Shown piece after piece: positions 52,095 through 62,731 of a DNA stretch of 64,000 nucleotides. The notes beneath the pieces were generated by a model that made no database searches, was not told the DNA's origin, and saw nothing but the letters and a program-made list of their open reading frames with translations. The position numbers were made by a program, and so were the translations under genes. Source of the stretch: Novosphingobium sp. Chol11 (GTDB lineage Bacteria > Pseudomonadota > Alphaproteobacteria > Sphingomonadales > Sphingomonadaceae); contig CAMDQO010000009.1 of NCBI GenBank assembly GCA_945906105.1, forward strand, positions 26,036 to 90,035. The letters are read 5' to 3'. Numbering within the stretch: the first letter of the stretch is position 1; each line of letters opens with the position of its first letter.

Positions 52095-52979
52095 TCAGAT
52101 CCCCGTTTTCAGGCGGATCAGGCCTTCCTGAGCAGTTTCGGCAACCAGCCGTCCATCGCGGGAAAAAATCTTGCCACGGCAAAAGCCCCTTGCTCTGCCA
52201 GCCCATGAGCTTTCGGTATAGTAAAGCAGCCAGTCATCAGCGCGGAATTTGTCATGAAACCAGACAGCGTGATCAAGACTGACACCTTGCACATCGCCGC
52301 GCATCCAGCCTAGCCCATGCGGAACGGTTGCGGTGCCGAGCAGAGTATAATCGCTGGCATAGGCCAAAATGGACCGATGCACCAGGGGATCGTCAGCGAG
52401 CGGAGCAACTGTTCTGAACCAGGTGGCAAGTACCGGCGGACCTTTTTCAACACCAAGCCAGTGCTTCCAGTTTACCGGACGAATTTCTATCGGTCGCTTT
52501 TGCATGACGAACTGCTGCATGCTTTCGGGCAATTTGTCAGCGAAGCGGGCAATCAGATCTTCCTGGCTGGGCAGATCAGCGGGAGGGGTAATATCAGGCA
52601 TGGCATCCTGATGGCTTACTCCTCCTTCAGACTTGTGAAACGAGGCAGTCAGATTGAGGATGGGCTTGCCTTGCTGGCTGGCTATCACGCGGCGGTTGGA
52701 AAAACTGCCGCCATCGAAATCACGCTCGATGCGATAGTCGATGGCGTGATCCTCGCTGCCACCGCGCAGAAAATAGGCGTGCAGCGAGTGGACTTCGCGT
52801 TCTTCAGAGACGGTGCGTTCAGCGGCACCGAGGGCTTGCGCGATCACCTGTCCGCCAAAAACGCGCCCGACACCGCCGGGTTTACGGCTCCCAAGGAACT
52901 GATCCTCACCGCGTTTTTCGACATCGAGCAAGCGCAGCAGGTCTTGGACCAGAGCTTCGTTAGTAGCGGATTCGTTCAT
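52095..52979 (-). CDS. acyl-CoA thioesterase II (TesB-like)
   Basis: A 294-residue double-hotdog thioesterase. Family features: GRVFGGQVIAQALGAAERTV, SLHAYFLRGG, the catalytic-region ASDYTLLGTATVPHG and LDHAVWFHDKFRADDWLLY. It hydrolyses medium- to long-chain acyl-CoA. ATG 52991 is an equally possible start. Third in line behind the GNAT and cupin genes on the minus strand. Confidence 0.9.
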   Translation of the reverse strand: MNESATNEALVQDLLRLLDVEKRGEDQFLGSRKPGGVGRVFGGQVIAQALGAAERTVSEEREVHSLHAYFLRGGSEDHAIDYRIERDFDGGSFSNRRVIASQQGKPILNLTASFHKSEGGVSHQDAMPDITPPADLPSQEDLIARFADKLPESMQQFVMQKRPIEIRPVNWKHWLGVEKGPPVLATWFRTVAPLADDPLVHRSILAYASDYTLLGTATVPHGLGWMRGDVQGVSLDHAVWFHDKFRADDWLLYYTESSWAGRARGFCRGKIFSRDGRLVAETAQEGLIRLKTGI

Positions 52980-53011
52980 GATTTGCGCCATGCGACGCGG
53001 CGGCATTGTCG

Positions 53012-53848
53012 TCAACTTTTGCGGAACTTGCGCAGCACTCGCCATCCCAGCGCCTTGGCCTTGTTGCCAGAAGGCCAACGTCCGGTATTCCCCGGCTTGA
53101 AGCCCATACGCCGCAGCACGCCGTTGAAGGCACGGGCGTCGGCTTCGGCAAAGCTCCAGTCCGATCGCCAGGTGATAGAGAGTGAGACCGATGATCCCGG
53201 CCCGTTTTTGACGAAATGCGGTGCCATCACCGGCACAAACAGGGCTTCGCCAGCTATCAGCGGAAATTGCGTGCCGCCTGCCAGCATCTCGTCACGCCAT
53301 TTCAGTTCGCGCGCGCCGCCGGTGTGATAGCTTTCATGGACCTCATGCGGCGCATAGCGTGCGTCACCCGCAGGGAACTGGGTCATAACCTTGCTGCCCC
53401 TGATTTGCAGCAGGATATTGTGCTCGGGATCGAAGTGATAGGGAGTCACGCCACCGGGTGAGGTAATGAAGATGAAACCCTGCAGCTTTTGCATCTTGCC
53501 GGTCCTGGCCTCAATCTGCGGACGAATTTCCTCAAGCAGGCCATGCAGCAGCGCGGCATATTCCGGCACCTGCTCGATATTCTTGAGCGCAGCCCAGCTG
53601 CCGGTCTTTTCGATATTGCGGATGGTATCGCCAATCGAGATGCCGGTCGGTTCAGGCTTGCCATCGATGCCGATGGGCAGGTCGGCGAAGTTATATTCGA
53701 TCGAGTTTTCGGGCAGAGCCTCGGCCAGACGGGCCAGCGATTCGAATTCGAACAGCACGTTGCTGCCGAGTTGATGGGTGATCTTGTGCGGCACCTCAGG
53801 GTAGTTGGCCGCAAAGACCTGACGGGCCTCTTCGGAAAAGACAGTCAT
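53012..53848 (-). CDS. cupin/JmjC-like protein with an HxD...H site
   Basis: A 278-residue protein of the Cupin_8 / JmjC-like type. The metal triad can be placed: His138 and Asp140 in TPYHFDPEHN, and His211 in VMAPHFVKNG. Such proteins are Fe(II)/2-oxoglutarate hydroxylases acting on proteins or small molecules, though some are inactive. It overlaps the GNAT gene as ATGA, so the two products probably work together. The substrate is unknown. Confidence 0.8.
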   Translation of the reverse strand: MTVFSEEARQVFAANYPEVPHKITHQLGSNVLFEFESLARLAEALPENSIEYNFADLPIGIDGKPEPTGISIGDTIRNIEKTGSWAALKNIEQVPEYAALLHGLLEEIRPQIEARTGKMQKLQGFIFITSPGGVTPYHFDPEHNILLQIRGSKVMTQFPAGDARYAPHEVHESYHTGGARELKWRDEMLAGGTQFPLIAGEALFVPVMAPHFVKNGPGSSVSLSITWRSDWSFAEADARAFNGVLRRMGFKPGNTGRWPSGNKAKALGWRVLRKFRKS

Positions 53849-55020
53849 GTGTTCACTCCGTTTGAGCGGCGACTCATCTCAAGTCTGGCAAGTTGCTGAA
53901 ATACGGCACGGCGCATCCTGCCGCCGATGGCGATGGAGACGCGGCCAATGCTGCGGCGTTCGCGCCAGATATGGTCGATCATCGGATGGTCGGCAGCTGC
54001 ACAGCTATCACACCATTCGATGCCTTCACGCTCCAGCAGGGCGAGGTTTTCGCGCTGGATCAGCACGCCGGGCGAAAAGCGTGAGAAGCTCTCATCGAAA
54101 GCGGTCTTGTAGGAAAAACTGCCCGGTGCGCTGAGAAAGTTTGCCAACATGGCGATAGGGCGACCGTCGAGTGTCAGGGTCAAGCGCTCCAGCTTGCCAA
54201 GCTGGCCCGCGCCAGCCAGTGACTCGCGCAGCAGGCGTGCGGTTTCGGGGGCTGAGGCGAGGGCGGAACCGGCCTTGCCTTTCCAGCCGCCAGCTTCAAG
54301 CGTGAGGAATTGGTCAATCCAGAGTTCAAGGCCAGCCGCATCATCTCGCCGTTCAAAGATCAGATCGCCCTCTTCGGATAACCTTGTGTGCTGCCGGCGT
54401 AGTTCCTTGCGCTTCTTGCCGCTCATCGAGGCCTCAAGATAGGCGTCGGGCGAAAGGTCTGATTGAAGCACGGCACGCTCTTCGCAGTGAACCAGCGCAG
54501 CGGTGCGGTTCTGCTCTGCCAGAACATCGTTCAGCCCATGGTGCAGCGGGCCATTCAGCGGCATCTGCGTGAGGTGCAGGAACAGTGCCATTCCGGCATT
54601 ATCATCGGCCCATGCCAGCAGCGCACGCCAGAAAGCCCGCTCATGCCCAGCAGCAACCAGCGGCGCGCCGAGGAAGCAGTTGGCATGGACCCAGTTGCGC
54701 AGTTGCGGGAAGGGGTAACGGTAATAGCGCGCCTCTCGGCCAATGGGCATCATACCCAGCCAGCGGCCATCCTGTTCCAGCACCAGCAACGAGACTTTCC
54801 CCTGCGGATCCAGAGCGCGCAGCGATGGCAAAAGATACCAGCTTTCAAAGAAGGGGTTGGGTTCGCTGGCACTGGCCACCAGCTTGCTCCAGCTGTCGAG
54901 CGTGGATTGATCCTGACAATCTGCCCAAGCCTTTGCAGTCAGACACGGCTTTGCCAGCACCGGAATTGCTTCTGCAATCCGCTGTCGCTCAAGCCCGATG
55001 GTGGCAGCATTTGACGCCAC
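53845..55020 (-). CDS. GNAT-fold (FemAB/BioF2-like) acyltransferase
   Basis: A 391-residue protein with two GNAT-like halves. Typical of the BioF2-like group are LEASMSGKKRKELRRQHTRL followed by LTLTLDGRPIAMLANFLSA and SPGVLIQRENLALL. Members use acyl-CoA or aminoacyl-tRNA to modify polysaccharides, peptidoglycan or lipids. The GTG start is at 55020. First gene of a GNAT-cupin-thioesterase set. Confidence 0.82.
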   Translation of the reverse strand: MASNAATIGLERQRIAEAIPVLAKPCLTAKAWADCQDQSTLDSWSKLVASASEPNPFFESWYLLPSLRALDPQGKVSLLVLEQDGRWLGMMPIGREARYYRYPFPQLRNWVHANCFLGAPLVAAGHERAFWRALLAWADDNAGMALFLHLTQMPLNGPLHHGLNDVLAEQNRTAALVHCEERAVLQSDLSPDAYLEASMSGKKRKELRRQHTRLSEEGDLIFERRDDAAGLELWIDQFLTLEAGGWKGKAGSALASAPETARLLRESLAGAGQLGKLERLTLTLDGRPIAMLANFLSAPGSFSYKTAFDESFSRFSPGVLIQRENLALLEREGIEWCDSCAAADHPMIDHIWRERRSIGRVSIAIGGRMRRAVFQQLARLEMSRRSNGVNT

Positions 55021-55300
55021 GCATTAACCCTCAAAACGCGGACAAGTCCGCCGATTGATGGGTTCTAGCAAGACGATGCAAAGGAATTGCTAACGCCCGG
55101 TGAAACCGGCGGGGACGGTATATAAGGCTGTCCTACAGGTCCGAAAATTGACATGACCGACAGGTTCTTTGAAAGCCTGAAGTTCAATTCGTCGCAAAAA
55201 GCAGACATGTGTCACCTTTTTCGAGATAAATTACTGATATTACACAATAATATAACCGGACAGGGGTGTCCGATCTGTCCGCTTAAAGACTGAGGTGCGC
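55021..55300. other. non-coding gap between the GNAT gene and mfd
   Basis: A 280-base gap, AT-rich between 55140 and 55260 in contrast to its surroundings. It probably carries the promoter of the minus-strand GNAT operon. A 46-codon open frame (55153-55293, plus strand) has no good ribosome-binding site; it contains two Cys-Pro-Ile/Leu-type pairs near its end (GCPICPLKD). I do not regard it as established. No terminator was recognised. Confidence 0.6.
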
Positions 55301-58300
55301 CTACCCCTTCGCCTTGCGCGCAATCGCGCTCAGCCCCTTGGTCAGCTGGAACAGCCCGTTGAGCCGCGCCGCCGGATCACCCCAGGTGCGGGTGATGACC
55401 AGCTTGTTGTCCGGACGCAGTTTGATGGTGCCAGCCAAGCGCTGGGAATAGGCGATCAGCCCCATGGGATCGGGGAAGCTGTCATTGTGGAACGAAACCA
55501 GCGATCCCTTGGCACCAACATCGATCTTGGAAATATTGGCCTCGATAGCTTGTCGTTTGATCTCGATCAGCTTGATAAGGTTGGTGGTCGGCTGTGGTAG
55601 CGGCCCGAAGCGATCGATCATTTCGGCGGACAGCCCCTCGATCTCGTTCTGATCGTCGGCATCGTTGAGGCGGCGATAGAGCGCCATGCGCACCGCAAGG
55701 TCTGGGACATAGCTTTCGGGAATCATGATCGGCACATCGACAGTGATTTGCGGGCTGAGGCCACCAGAATCTCGCTCCAGTCCGTAATCGCCCGCCTTGG
55801 CCGCCAGAATCGCGTCTTCGAGCATCGACTGGTAGAGTTCAAAGCCGACTTCGCGGATATGGCCTGATTGCTCATCACCCAGCAGATTGCCCGCACCGCG
55901 AATATCGAGATCGTGGCTGGCAAGCTGAAACCCGGCACCGAGGCTGTCGAGATCGCTCAGCACCTTCAGCCGCTTCTGCGCGACTTCGGAAAGTTGGTTA
56001 TCCACCGGCGTCGTCAGATAAGCATAGGCCCGCAGTTTGGCGCGCCCGACCCGCCCACGCAGCTGGTATAGCTGGGCCAGACCAAAGCGATCTGCCCGGT
56101 GGATGATGATGGTGTTGGCGCTCGGAATGTCGAGCCCGCTTTCAACAATGGTGGTCGCCAGCAGCACTTCGTACTTCTTGTCGTAGAAGGCGCTCATCCG
56201 TTCTTCGACTTCGGTCGGGCTCATCTGGCCATGCGCAGAGACGAAGCGGATCTCGGGAACGGTGTTGCGCAGCCATTCCTCGACATCGGCCATGTCGGCG
56301 ATGCGCGGGACGATGATGAAGCTTTGCCCGCCGCGATGATGTTCGCGCAGCAAGGCTTCGCGCATCACCATATCGTCCCATTCCATCACATAGGTGCGCA
56401 CCGCAAGGCGATCGACCGGCGGGGTCTGGATGGTGGAAAGCTCACGCAGGCCCGACATCGCCATCTGCAAGGTGCGCGGGATCGGTGTGGCGGTGAGCGT
56501 GAGGACGTGGACATTCGTACGAAGCGCCTTGAGCCGTTCCTTGTGATTGACGCCAAAGCGCTGTTCCTCATCGACAATCACCAGGCCAAGCCGCTTGAAA
56601 TTGAGGCTCTTGGACAGCAGCGCATGGGTGCCGATGACGATATCGACCGTGCCATCGGCCAGACCTGCCTTGGTGCGGGTCGCCTCCTTCTCAGTGACAA
56701 GGCGTGATAGTCGCCCCATATTGAGCGGGAAACCAGAGAAACGCTCAACAAAGCCTGAGTAGTGCTGACGAGCTAGTAGCGTGGTCGGTGCGATCAGTGC
56801 GACCTGTTGCCCGGCCATCGCCGCGACGAAGGCTGCTCGAAGCGCCACCTCGGTCTTGCCGAAGCCGACATCGCCACAAACCAGCCGGTCCATCGGCTTG
56901 CCTTCGGCGAGGTCGTTCAGCACATCCTCGATGGCGGCTTCCTGATCCTCGGTTTCCTCCCACGGGAACTTCTCGACGAACTGCGCATAGACAGCTTCTT
57001 CGGGAACAAAAACCGGAGCCTGCCGCAGGGCACGCTGGGCGGCAGTCTTGAGCAATTCATGCGCAATCGCGCGGATGCGTTCTTTGAGGCGGCTCTTGCG
57101 CTTCTGCCAGGCTTCACCGCCCAACCGGTCAAGCGCGACGCCCTCACTCTCACTGCCGAAACGTGAGAGGACGTCGATATTCTCTACCGGAACGTAGAGT
57201 TTGTCACCGCCATGGTAGGCCAGCATGACGCAATCATGCGGGCTCTTGCCGACCGGGATCGAAAGCAGGCCCATGTAGCGGCCAATGCCGTGCTCCATAT
57301 GCACGACGAGATCACCGGGGGTGAGCGCGGCCAGTTCGGCCAGAAAGGCATCGGCGCTCTTGCGGCGCTTCTTGCGGCGGACGAGGCGATCGCCGAGAAT
57401 GTCTTGTTCAGTTACCAGCTCGATCTCGCCGTTCGAGAAACCGTTTTCGAGCGGCAGCACGAGCGCAACAGCAGAGCCTTTAGCGGCAAGGCCCAGCGCT
57501 TCTTGCCAGCTATCGGCCAGCACCGGAGCAGGGCGCACAGCCTCACCCAGAATCGCGGCAATGCGGGCGCGGCTGCCGGCAGAATAGCAGGCAATCAGTG
57601 CTTTCTTGCCCTGAGCGGCCTGACCATTGAGGAAACGTGCGGCGGCCTCATAAACATTGTCACCACGCGCGCGTTCCGGCGCGAAATCGCGGCCCGATCC
57701 GAAGCCGAAATCAATGATGTTGGCACTTTCAGGCTGCGCAAAAATGTCGAGACGGTGGATTGGCCAGTTTGATTGCCTTGCGCTGAATTCCCCGGCGTCG
57801 AGGTAGAGTGCGGCAGGCTCAAGCGGGCGATAGCTTCCCGCAGCTTTCCCCGAGGTTTCGGTGCGCGATGCATGATAATCAGTGATGTCAGTCAGCCGCT
57901 CATCAGCGGCTCCCATAGCTGCGCTATCGATGACGATCAGATCATTGCTGCCAAGGTGATCGAACAGGGTATCCAGCCGCTCTTCGAGCAGTGGCAGCCA
58001 ATGTTCCATCCCCGCCAGCCTCCGCCCATCGCTGACTGCCTGATAGAGCGGGTCGGAGGTTGCGTTCGCACCGAATTTCTCACGATAGCGCGTGCGGAAG
58101 CGCTTGATCGTATCGTCATCAAGCAAGGCTTCGCTGGCCGGGAGCAGCAAGTGCTGATCGACCGGGCCGGTAGAGCGCTGAGTGTTGGGATCGAACAGCC
58201 GAAGCAATTCCAGCTCGTCGCCAAAAAAGTCCAGCCGCAGACCTTGATCGAGGCCCGAGGGGAAAATATCGAAGATCGAACCGCGCACGGCATATTCGCC

Positions 58301-58786
58301 AGCGTCAGCCACCGTATCGGTGCGCGAGTAACCCTGACGTTGCAACAGGCCGATCAGGCTCTCGCGGTTGATCTCCATGCCCGGTTTGAGCAGCCGCACC
58401 GATTCGCGGATGCGGAATGGCGTTTGCACCCGTTGAAGTACGGCATTGATCGTGGTTATGAGCAGTTGTGGGCAGTCTATGTGCCCTTGTAACCGATGCA
58501 GCGCAGACAGCCTTCGGGCACTGACGGACAGTGCAGGACTTGCCCGGTCATAGGGCAGGCAGTCCCAAGCTGGGAACTCGATGACTTCCAGTTCCGGCGC
58601 GAAAAAGGCTGCGGCATCGTTGATCGCACGCATCGCTGCATCATCAGCTGCGATGAATACAGCGCGGCCTCCTGCAACCTGCGCTGCGCGGGCCAGATCG
58701 GCAAGTACCAGCGGCTGGCTTCCCCTTGCAACGGAGGACAGCGTCAGCGGTGTCTTGGCGGAAAGGATGCGGGACAAGTCAGGCAT
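55301..58786 (-). CDS. mfd: transcription-repair coupling factor
   Basis: A 1161-residue ATPase that removes RNA polymerase stalled at lesions and recruits UvrA. UvrB-like N-terminus ([17 protein letters not shown]), RNA-polymerase-interaction domain ([19 protein letters not shown]), helicase core with Walker [25 protein letters not shown] and [16 protein letters not shown], and the C-terminal regulatory domain. The ATG at 58786 gives the normal start; earlier frames are unsupported. Confidence 0.96.
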   Translation of the reverse strand: MPDLSRILSAKTPLTLSSVARGSQPLVLADLARAAQVAGGRAVFIAADDAAMRAINDAAAFFAPELEVIEFPAWDCLPYDRASPALSVSARRLSALHRLQGHIDCPQLLITTINAVLQRVQTPFRIRESVRLLKPGMEINRESLIGLLQRQGYSRTDTVADAGEYAVRGSIFDIFPSGLDQGLRLDFFGDELELLRLFDPNTQRSTGPVDQHLLLPASEALLDDDTIKRFRTRYREKFGANATSDPLYQAVSDGRRLAGMEHWLPLLEERLDTLFDHLGSNDLIVIDSAAMGAADERLTDITDYHASRTETSGKAAGSYRPLEPAALYLDAGEFSARQSNWPIHRLDIFAQPESANIIDFGFGSGRDFAPERARGDNVYEAAARFLNGQAAQGKKALIACYSAGSRARIAAILGEAVRPAPVLADSWQEALGLAAKGSAVALVLPLENGFSNGEIELVTEQDILGDRLVRRKKRRKSADAFLAELAALTPGDLVVHMEHGIGRYMGLLSIPVGKSPHDCVMLAYHGGDKLYVPVENIDVLSRFGSESEGVALDRLGGEAWQKRKSRLKERIRAIAHELLKTAAQRALRQAPVFVPEEAVYAQFVEKFPWEETEDQEAAIEDVLNDLAEGKPMDRLVCGDVGFGKTEVALRAAFVAAMAGQQVALIAPTTLLARQHYSGFVERFSGFPLNMGRLSRLVTEKEATRTKAGLADGTVDIVIGTHALLSKSLNFKRLGLVIVDEEQRFGVNHKERLKALRTNVHVLTLTATPIPRTLQMAMSGLRELSTIQTPPVDRLAVRTYVMEWDDMVMREALLREHHRGGQSFIIVPRIADMADVEEWLRNTVPEIRFVSAHGQMSPTEVEERMSAFYDKKYEVLLATTIVESGLDIPSANTIIIHRADRFGLAQLYQLRGRVGRAKLRAYAYLTTPVDNQLSEVAQKRLKVLSDLDSLGAGFQLASHDLDIRGAGNLLGDEQSGHIREVGFELYQSMLEDAILAAKAGDYGLERDSGGLSPQITVDVPIMIPESYVPDLAVRMALYRRLNDADDQNEIEGLSAEMIDRFGPLPQPTTNLIKLIEIKRQAIEANISKIDVGAKGSLVSFHNDSFPDPMGLIAYSQRLAGTIKLRPDNKLVITRTWGDPAARLNGLFQLTKGLSAIARKAKG

Positions 58787-58931
58787 GGCGAGAACCGCGC
58801 CCTTGCGACAGTCTGCGTGTCGGCGCAACCGTCTTGCTCTGGCGATAGCCTTGCAGATGCGTTGCAGTTGCGTTGCAAGCTGCTTGCGCTTCACACTTTT
58901 GCACAAGCCATACTAGCGCGGGGAGTACCTA

Positions 58932-59255
58932 ATGAGCGGCATTCAATACATCCGGCACATGGCCTTGTTCTGGCTGAAAAACCCGGATTCAGTGCAAGAC
59001 AGGGCGGCTTTGGCCGAAGGGCTCGAAACTCTCAGGGGCATTGAACAAGTTCGGACTCTGCACATTGGCTTGCCCGCTTCGACTGAAGCCCGCGATGTCG
59101 TTGATAACAGTTTCGCTTTGTCCGAATCGATGACTTTTGACAGTCTGGAAGATCAGGCAGCCTATCAGATACACCCTATCCATCAGGCTTTCATTGCCCG
59201 GTGCGGACACCTGTGGGAACGCGTGGTTGTTTACGACATTGCTGATTGGGACTGA
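58932..59255 (+). CDS. Dabb (stress-responsive alpha/beta barrel) protein
   Basis: A 107-residue single-domain protein of the dimeric alpha/beta-barrel type: [18 protein letters not shown] at the start and [20 protein letters not shown] near the end. Roles of the family vary; no reaction can be assigned. GGGGAG precedes the ATG. Divergent from mfd and convergent with sdhE. Confidence 0.85.
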   Translation: MSGIQYIRHMALFWLKNPDSVQDRAALAEGLETLRGIEQVRTLHIGLPASTEARDVVDNSFALSESMTFDSLEDQAAYQIHPIHQAFIARCGHLWERVVVYDIADWD

Positions 59256-59261
59256 GGCTGA

Positions 59262-59528
59262 TTAGCGCGGGATTTCAACGTAATCGAGCAGCCGCATCCG
59301 CTCCATCAGCGCACCGGCATATTCATCAGGAATACTGAGCGTGCCAAGCGCCCAGCCCAGAATATCCACGTCTTCCTCTTCGATCAGCGTCTCGAACCAG
59401 ACGAGTTCCGGCTCACTCCATTCATGATGGAAACGATCAAAGAAGCAGCCGATCATATAGTCGGCCTCACGCGTGCCGCGATGCCAGGCGCGAAAGCGCA
59501 AGCGCTTGAGACGAGCTTCGTTTTCCAT
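59262..59528 (-). CDS. sdhE: succinate dehydrogenase assembly factor
   Basis: An 88-residue protein that helps to attach FAD covalently to SdhA. The diagnostic RGTREADYMIGCFFD corresponds to the RGxxE region of SdhE/Sdh5. The start at 59528 gives family length. Its neighbourhood between mfd and recG is usual for alphaproteobacteria. Confidence 0.93.
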   Translation of the reverse strand: MENEARLKRLRFRAWHRGTREADYMIGCFFDRFHHEWSEPELVWFETLIEEEDVDILGWALGTLSIPDEYAGALMERMRLLDYVEIPR

Positions 59529-59568
59529 GGCGCCGCCGCTAGGGGACGGCGACGCGCATAGCAAGTTT

Positions 59569-59973
59569 TCAGCGGTGCTCACTCAATGCGGCAAGGATTT
59601 CTGGTGCTTTCCTGCCGATCAGATCCTTGTGAAGTTCACCAAGCAGCGCCTTTTCGGTCTGCTTGTGATAATGGCGCCGCAGCTCACCCAAGGTGCGGGG
59701 AGGGGCGATCACCACCAGATTCTCGATCTTGTGGCCAAGCACCTGATCGTTAAGCCACTGCGCAGCAGCATTGGCATGGGCATCTTCATTGACCTGACTG
59801 TCCGCATGATTGCCTGGACTGGAACGATGTCCCACTCCGCTGTGATTCTGCGCATCAAGTTTGGGTGAGGGAAGGGCGGTGAGTTCCGGTTCAGCTTCAT
59901 TTCCAGCGTTACGATAGAGATCAAAATTCTTGCCATCGACGAGCGCGACAACGGTTCCATGCGATAAGAGCAT
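59569..59973 (-). CDS. host-attachment family protein
   Basis: A 134-residue protein of the family annotated as required for attachment to host cells: HGTVVALVDGKNFDLYRN, then a variable loop of about 40 residues, then IENLVVIAPPRTLGELRRHY and KDLIGRKAPEILAAL. The fold resembles the eRF1/archease-like nucleotide-binding group; the name comes from one plant-associated bacterium and may not describe its role. GGAGGG precedes the ATG. Confidence 0.85.
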   Translation of the reverse strand: MLLSHGTVVALVDGKNFDLYRNAGNEAEPELTALPSPKLDAQNHSGVGHRSSPGNHADSQVNEDAHANAAAQWLNDQVLGHKIENLVVIAPPRTLGELRRHYHKQTEKALLGELHKDLIGRKAPEILAALSEHR

Positions 59974-60063
59974 TCATCCCTCCTTGGTTATGAAACGCAT
60001 TAGCCAGTTAAACGCAGCCTAAGTCGTTGCGTTCCATCAAAAGGGCATGGTTTTTTTTGCATC

Positions 60064-62142
60064 ATGGATAGTATGATGCAGACAATGCGCCCTGATCTCC
60101 TCAATCCCCTGTTCGCCCAAAGCGATAGCCTGAAAGGCGTTGGGCCGAATCTTGCCCGGCCACTGGAAAAGCTGTCTCTGCTCAGGCTGAAGGATCTGGC
60201 CTATCATTTGCCAGACCGTTTTGTGCAGCGCCGCGCTGTTGCCAATCTGGACGAAGCCAGTGTCGGAGAGAACATCGTCATCGCTCTGACGCCGATTGAC
60301 TATCGCTCACCTGCTGGTCGCGGGCCTTTTCGTGTGCTGGCGAGCGACGAGCCAGGCAATGTTTGCGCACTCACCTATTTCGGGCGCAATGGTGGATGGG
60401 CGAAAAAGCAGCTCCCTATTGGCGAGAAGCGCTGGGTTGCCGGACGGCTCGACCAGTTTGGCCAGACGCTCCAAATTGTCCATCCGGATCATGTCAGCGA
60501 TGATGGCGCGCTCTCACTCGGAACTTTGTGTGAGGCGGTCTATCCGCTTTCCGATGGGCTGACACAGGGGCGCGTAGCGGCTCTGGTGCAGCAGGCAATG
60601 GCACTGGCGCCAGAGCTGCCCGAGTGGATCGAGCCGGGCCTGCTTGACAAGATGCAGTGGCCCAAATGGCGCGATGCCTTGGCACTGGCTCACAAAAGCG
60701 AGCACGAATCCGCGCGGGACCGGCTAGCCTATGACGAACTTCTCGCCAGCAGCCTGGCACTGATGCTGGTGCGCAACGCCAATCGCGCACGCAGCGGCAC
60801 CCCATTGATGGGCGACGGCAGGTTTCGCGATCTTCTCAAACTGCCATTTGCCCTCACCGGCGCTCAAAAGCGCTCCATAACCGAGATCGAAGGCGATCTG
60901 GCGCAGCCTTCACCGATGCTTCGGCTGCTGCAAGGTGATGTCGGTTCGGGCAAGACAGTGGTGGCTTTGGAGGCCATGCTGATCGCGATCGAGGGCGGCG
61001 CACAAGCGGCGCTGCTGGCTCCGACGGAAATCCTCGCCCGCCAGCATTTCGATACGCTCAGCCGTATGCTCACCGGGACGGGGGTGAATATCACCCTGTT
61101 CACCGGGCGCGATAAGGGGCGCGCACGCGAATCGATCCTCATGGGTTTGCTCGATGGCTCGATCGATATCTGCGTCGGCACCCATGCGATCTTTCAGGAG
61201 GCTGTCGCCTACAAGAACCTCGCGCTGGCAGTGATTGATGAGCAGCATCGCTTTGGCGTCGGTCAGAGGCTGATGCTCACGCAAAAGGGCAAACGCACCC
61301 CGCATTGCCTTGCCATGACCGCAACGCCGATCCCGCGAACGCTCACCCTGGCGCAATATGGCGAGATGGACGTTAGCCGTCTTGATGAGATGCCGCCCGG
61401 GAGGCAGCCGATCGATACCCGTGTCGTGGCTGTGGAGCGCATGGATGACGTGATCGGCGCGCTGGCACGGCATCTGGAAACCAGCCAGCAGGCCTATTGG
61501 GTCTGCCCGATGGTGCGGGAACTGGAGACGGAAGATATAGCCGCAGCAGAAGCTCGTTATGCTGAACTGAAACTGCGTTTTGGCGATCAGGTTGTGCTGG
61601 TTCACGGACAGTTGCGCCCCGAAATCAAGGACGCCGCCATGGAACGCTTCGCCCGCGGCGAGGCCCGGCTGCTAGTTGGCACTACGGTGATCGAGGTCGG
61701 TGTCGATGTGCCGAATGCAACGTTGATGGTGATCGAACAGGCCGAGCGTTTCGGACTGGCGCAGCTGCACCAGCTTCGCGGCCGGGTAGGAAGAGGCGCG
61801 GATAAAAGCACCTGCCTGCTGCTTCGCGGGCCAACATTATCCGAAACAGCGCGCGAAAGACTGGCATTGATGCGTGAAACACAGGATGGTTTCCGGCTTG
61901 CTGAAGAAGATCTGCGGCTGCGTGGCGGTGGTGAATTGCTTGGTACACGCCAATCGGGTGATACGCCGTTCCGGGTCGCTACGCTGGAGCAAATCCAGCG
62001 CCTGCTTCCGCTCGCTCATGATGATGCCCGGCTATTGATCGAACGCGACGGCGGTCTTTCAAGCCGACGCGGCGAGGCTGCCAGAGTGCTGCTTTATCTG
62101 TTTGAGCGGGATTATGGGGTTCAACTGCTGCGCGGCGGGTGA
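60064..62142 (+). CDS. recG: ATP-dependent DNA helicase RecG
   Basis: A 692-residue helicase that remodels stalled forks and branched DNA. Wedge domain (GVGPNLARPLEKLSLLRLKD, then an OB fold), Walker [36 protein letters not shown] and LRGRVGRGADKSTCLLL. ATG 60064 is used; in-frame ATGs at 60073 and 60076 are alternatives. A seven-base stem (GCATCAT, 60059-60065; ATGATGC, 60073-60079) covers the start codon. Confidence 0.96.
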   Translation: MDSMMQTMRPDLLNPLFAQSDSLKGVGPNLARPLEKLSLLRLKDLAYHLPDRFVQRRAVANLDEASVGENIVIALTPIDYRSPAGRGPFRVLASDEPGNVCALTYFGRNGGWAKKQLPIGEKRWVAGRLDQFGQTLQIVHPDHVSDDGALSLGTLCEAVYPLSDGLTQGRVAALVQQAMALAPELPEWIEPGLLDKMQWPKWRDALALAHKSEHESARDRLAYDELLASSLALMLVRNANRARSGTPLMGDGRFRDLLKLPFALTGAQKRSITEIEGDLAQPSPMLRLLQGDVGSGKTVVALEAMLIAIEGGAQAALLAPTEILARQHFDTLSRMLTGTGVNITLFTGRDKGRARESILMGLLDGSIDICVGTHAIFQEAVAYKNLALAVIDEQHRFGVGQRLMLTQKGKRTPHCLAMTATPIPRTLTLAQYGEMDVSRLDEMPPGRQPIDTRVVAVERMDDVIGALARHLETSQQAYWVCPMVRELETEDIAAAEARYAELKLRFGDQVVLVHGQLRPEIKDAAMERFARGEARLLVGTTVIEVGVDVPNATLMVIEQAERFGLAQLHQLRGRVGRGADKSTCLLLRGPTLSETARERLALMRETQDGFRLAEEDLRLRGGGELLGTRQSGDTPFRVATLEQIQRLLPLAHDDARLLIERDGGLSSRRGEAARVLLYLFERDYGVQLLRGG

Positions 62143-62212
62143 GATGTGGGGTAGGTTAATTTGGGTGTTTATCCCCTCAGCATACTTAGAACATTCTGGC
62201 ATAAGCCGATGC

Positions 62213-62590
62213 ATGGCACAGAAACCCCTCACCACGACGCAGTTCTTTCGCCTCTTTCTGGACGATGAAACCTGCCTCATTCACCTGTTCAACGTCCGTT
62301 TCGGGCAGGGCTTCACTTGCCCGTCATGCGAGCGCCCCTCGAACTGGTATCGCATCAAGGCAGAGCGCGCCTATTCCTGCCAGTGGTGCGGCCATCACCT
62401 GCACCCGACTGTGGGAACGCCCTTCGAGCAGACCCGGACGCCCTTGCAGCTTTGGTTCTGCGCAATCCACCTGTTCACCACCACGCGCCACGGTGTCAGC
62501 GCCAAGGAACTGGAGCGCCAGCTTGGGGTCACTTACAAGACGGCATGGCGCATGGCTGGGCTTATCGTGTTGCATCTTGCCCTCGCGTGA
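62213..62590 (+). pseudogene. truncated IS1595-type transposase
   Basis: The first 126 residues of an IS1595-family transposase: an N-terminal helix (TTTQFFRLFLDDETCL), zinc ribbon (CPSC and CQWCGHHL) and the helix-turn-helix-like stretch GVSAKELERQLGVTYKTAW. The DDE catalytic domain, normally another 150-200 residues, is missing; the frame ends after RMAGLIVLHLALA. The sequence GGTAGGTTAATTTGGG just after recG (from about 62149) may be the old left end. No right end was found. Confidence 0.85.
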
Positions 62591-62731
62591 ACCGAAGCGA
62601 GGCTAATGCATTGTTGTTGCAGGAGTCAAAGGTGGCGTCTTTGGGGGCATGGCCAGAGGCCATAGCACCTATTTCAAAGCCGATTCACGTATGCAAGGGG
62701 GATAGGCGCTCAAAATTCAATTGTTGCTTTA

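Noticed and set aside
62638..62652. TTTGGGGGCATG near the transposase fragment, matching a site by the first integrase
   Set aside because: Considered as a far attachment site, but it lies on the wrong side of tRNA-Phe and matches only 12 bases; chance is more likely.
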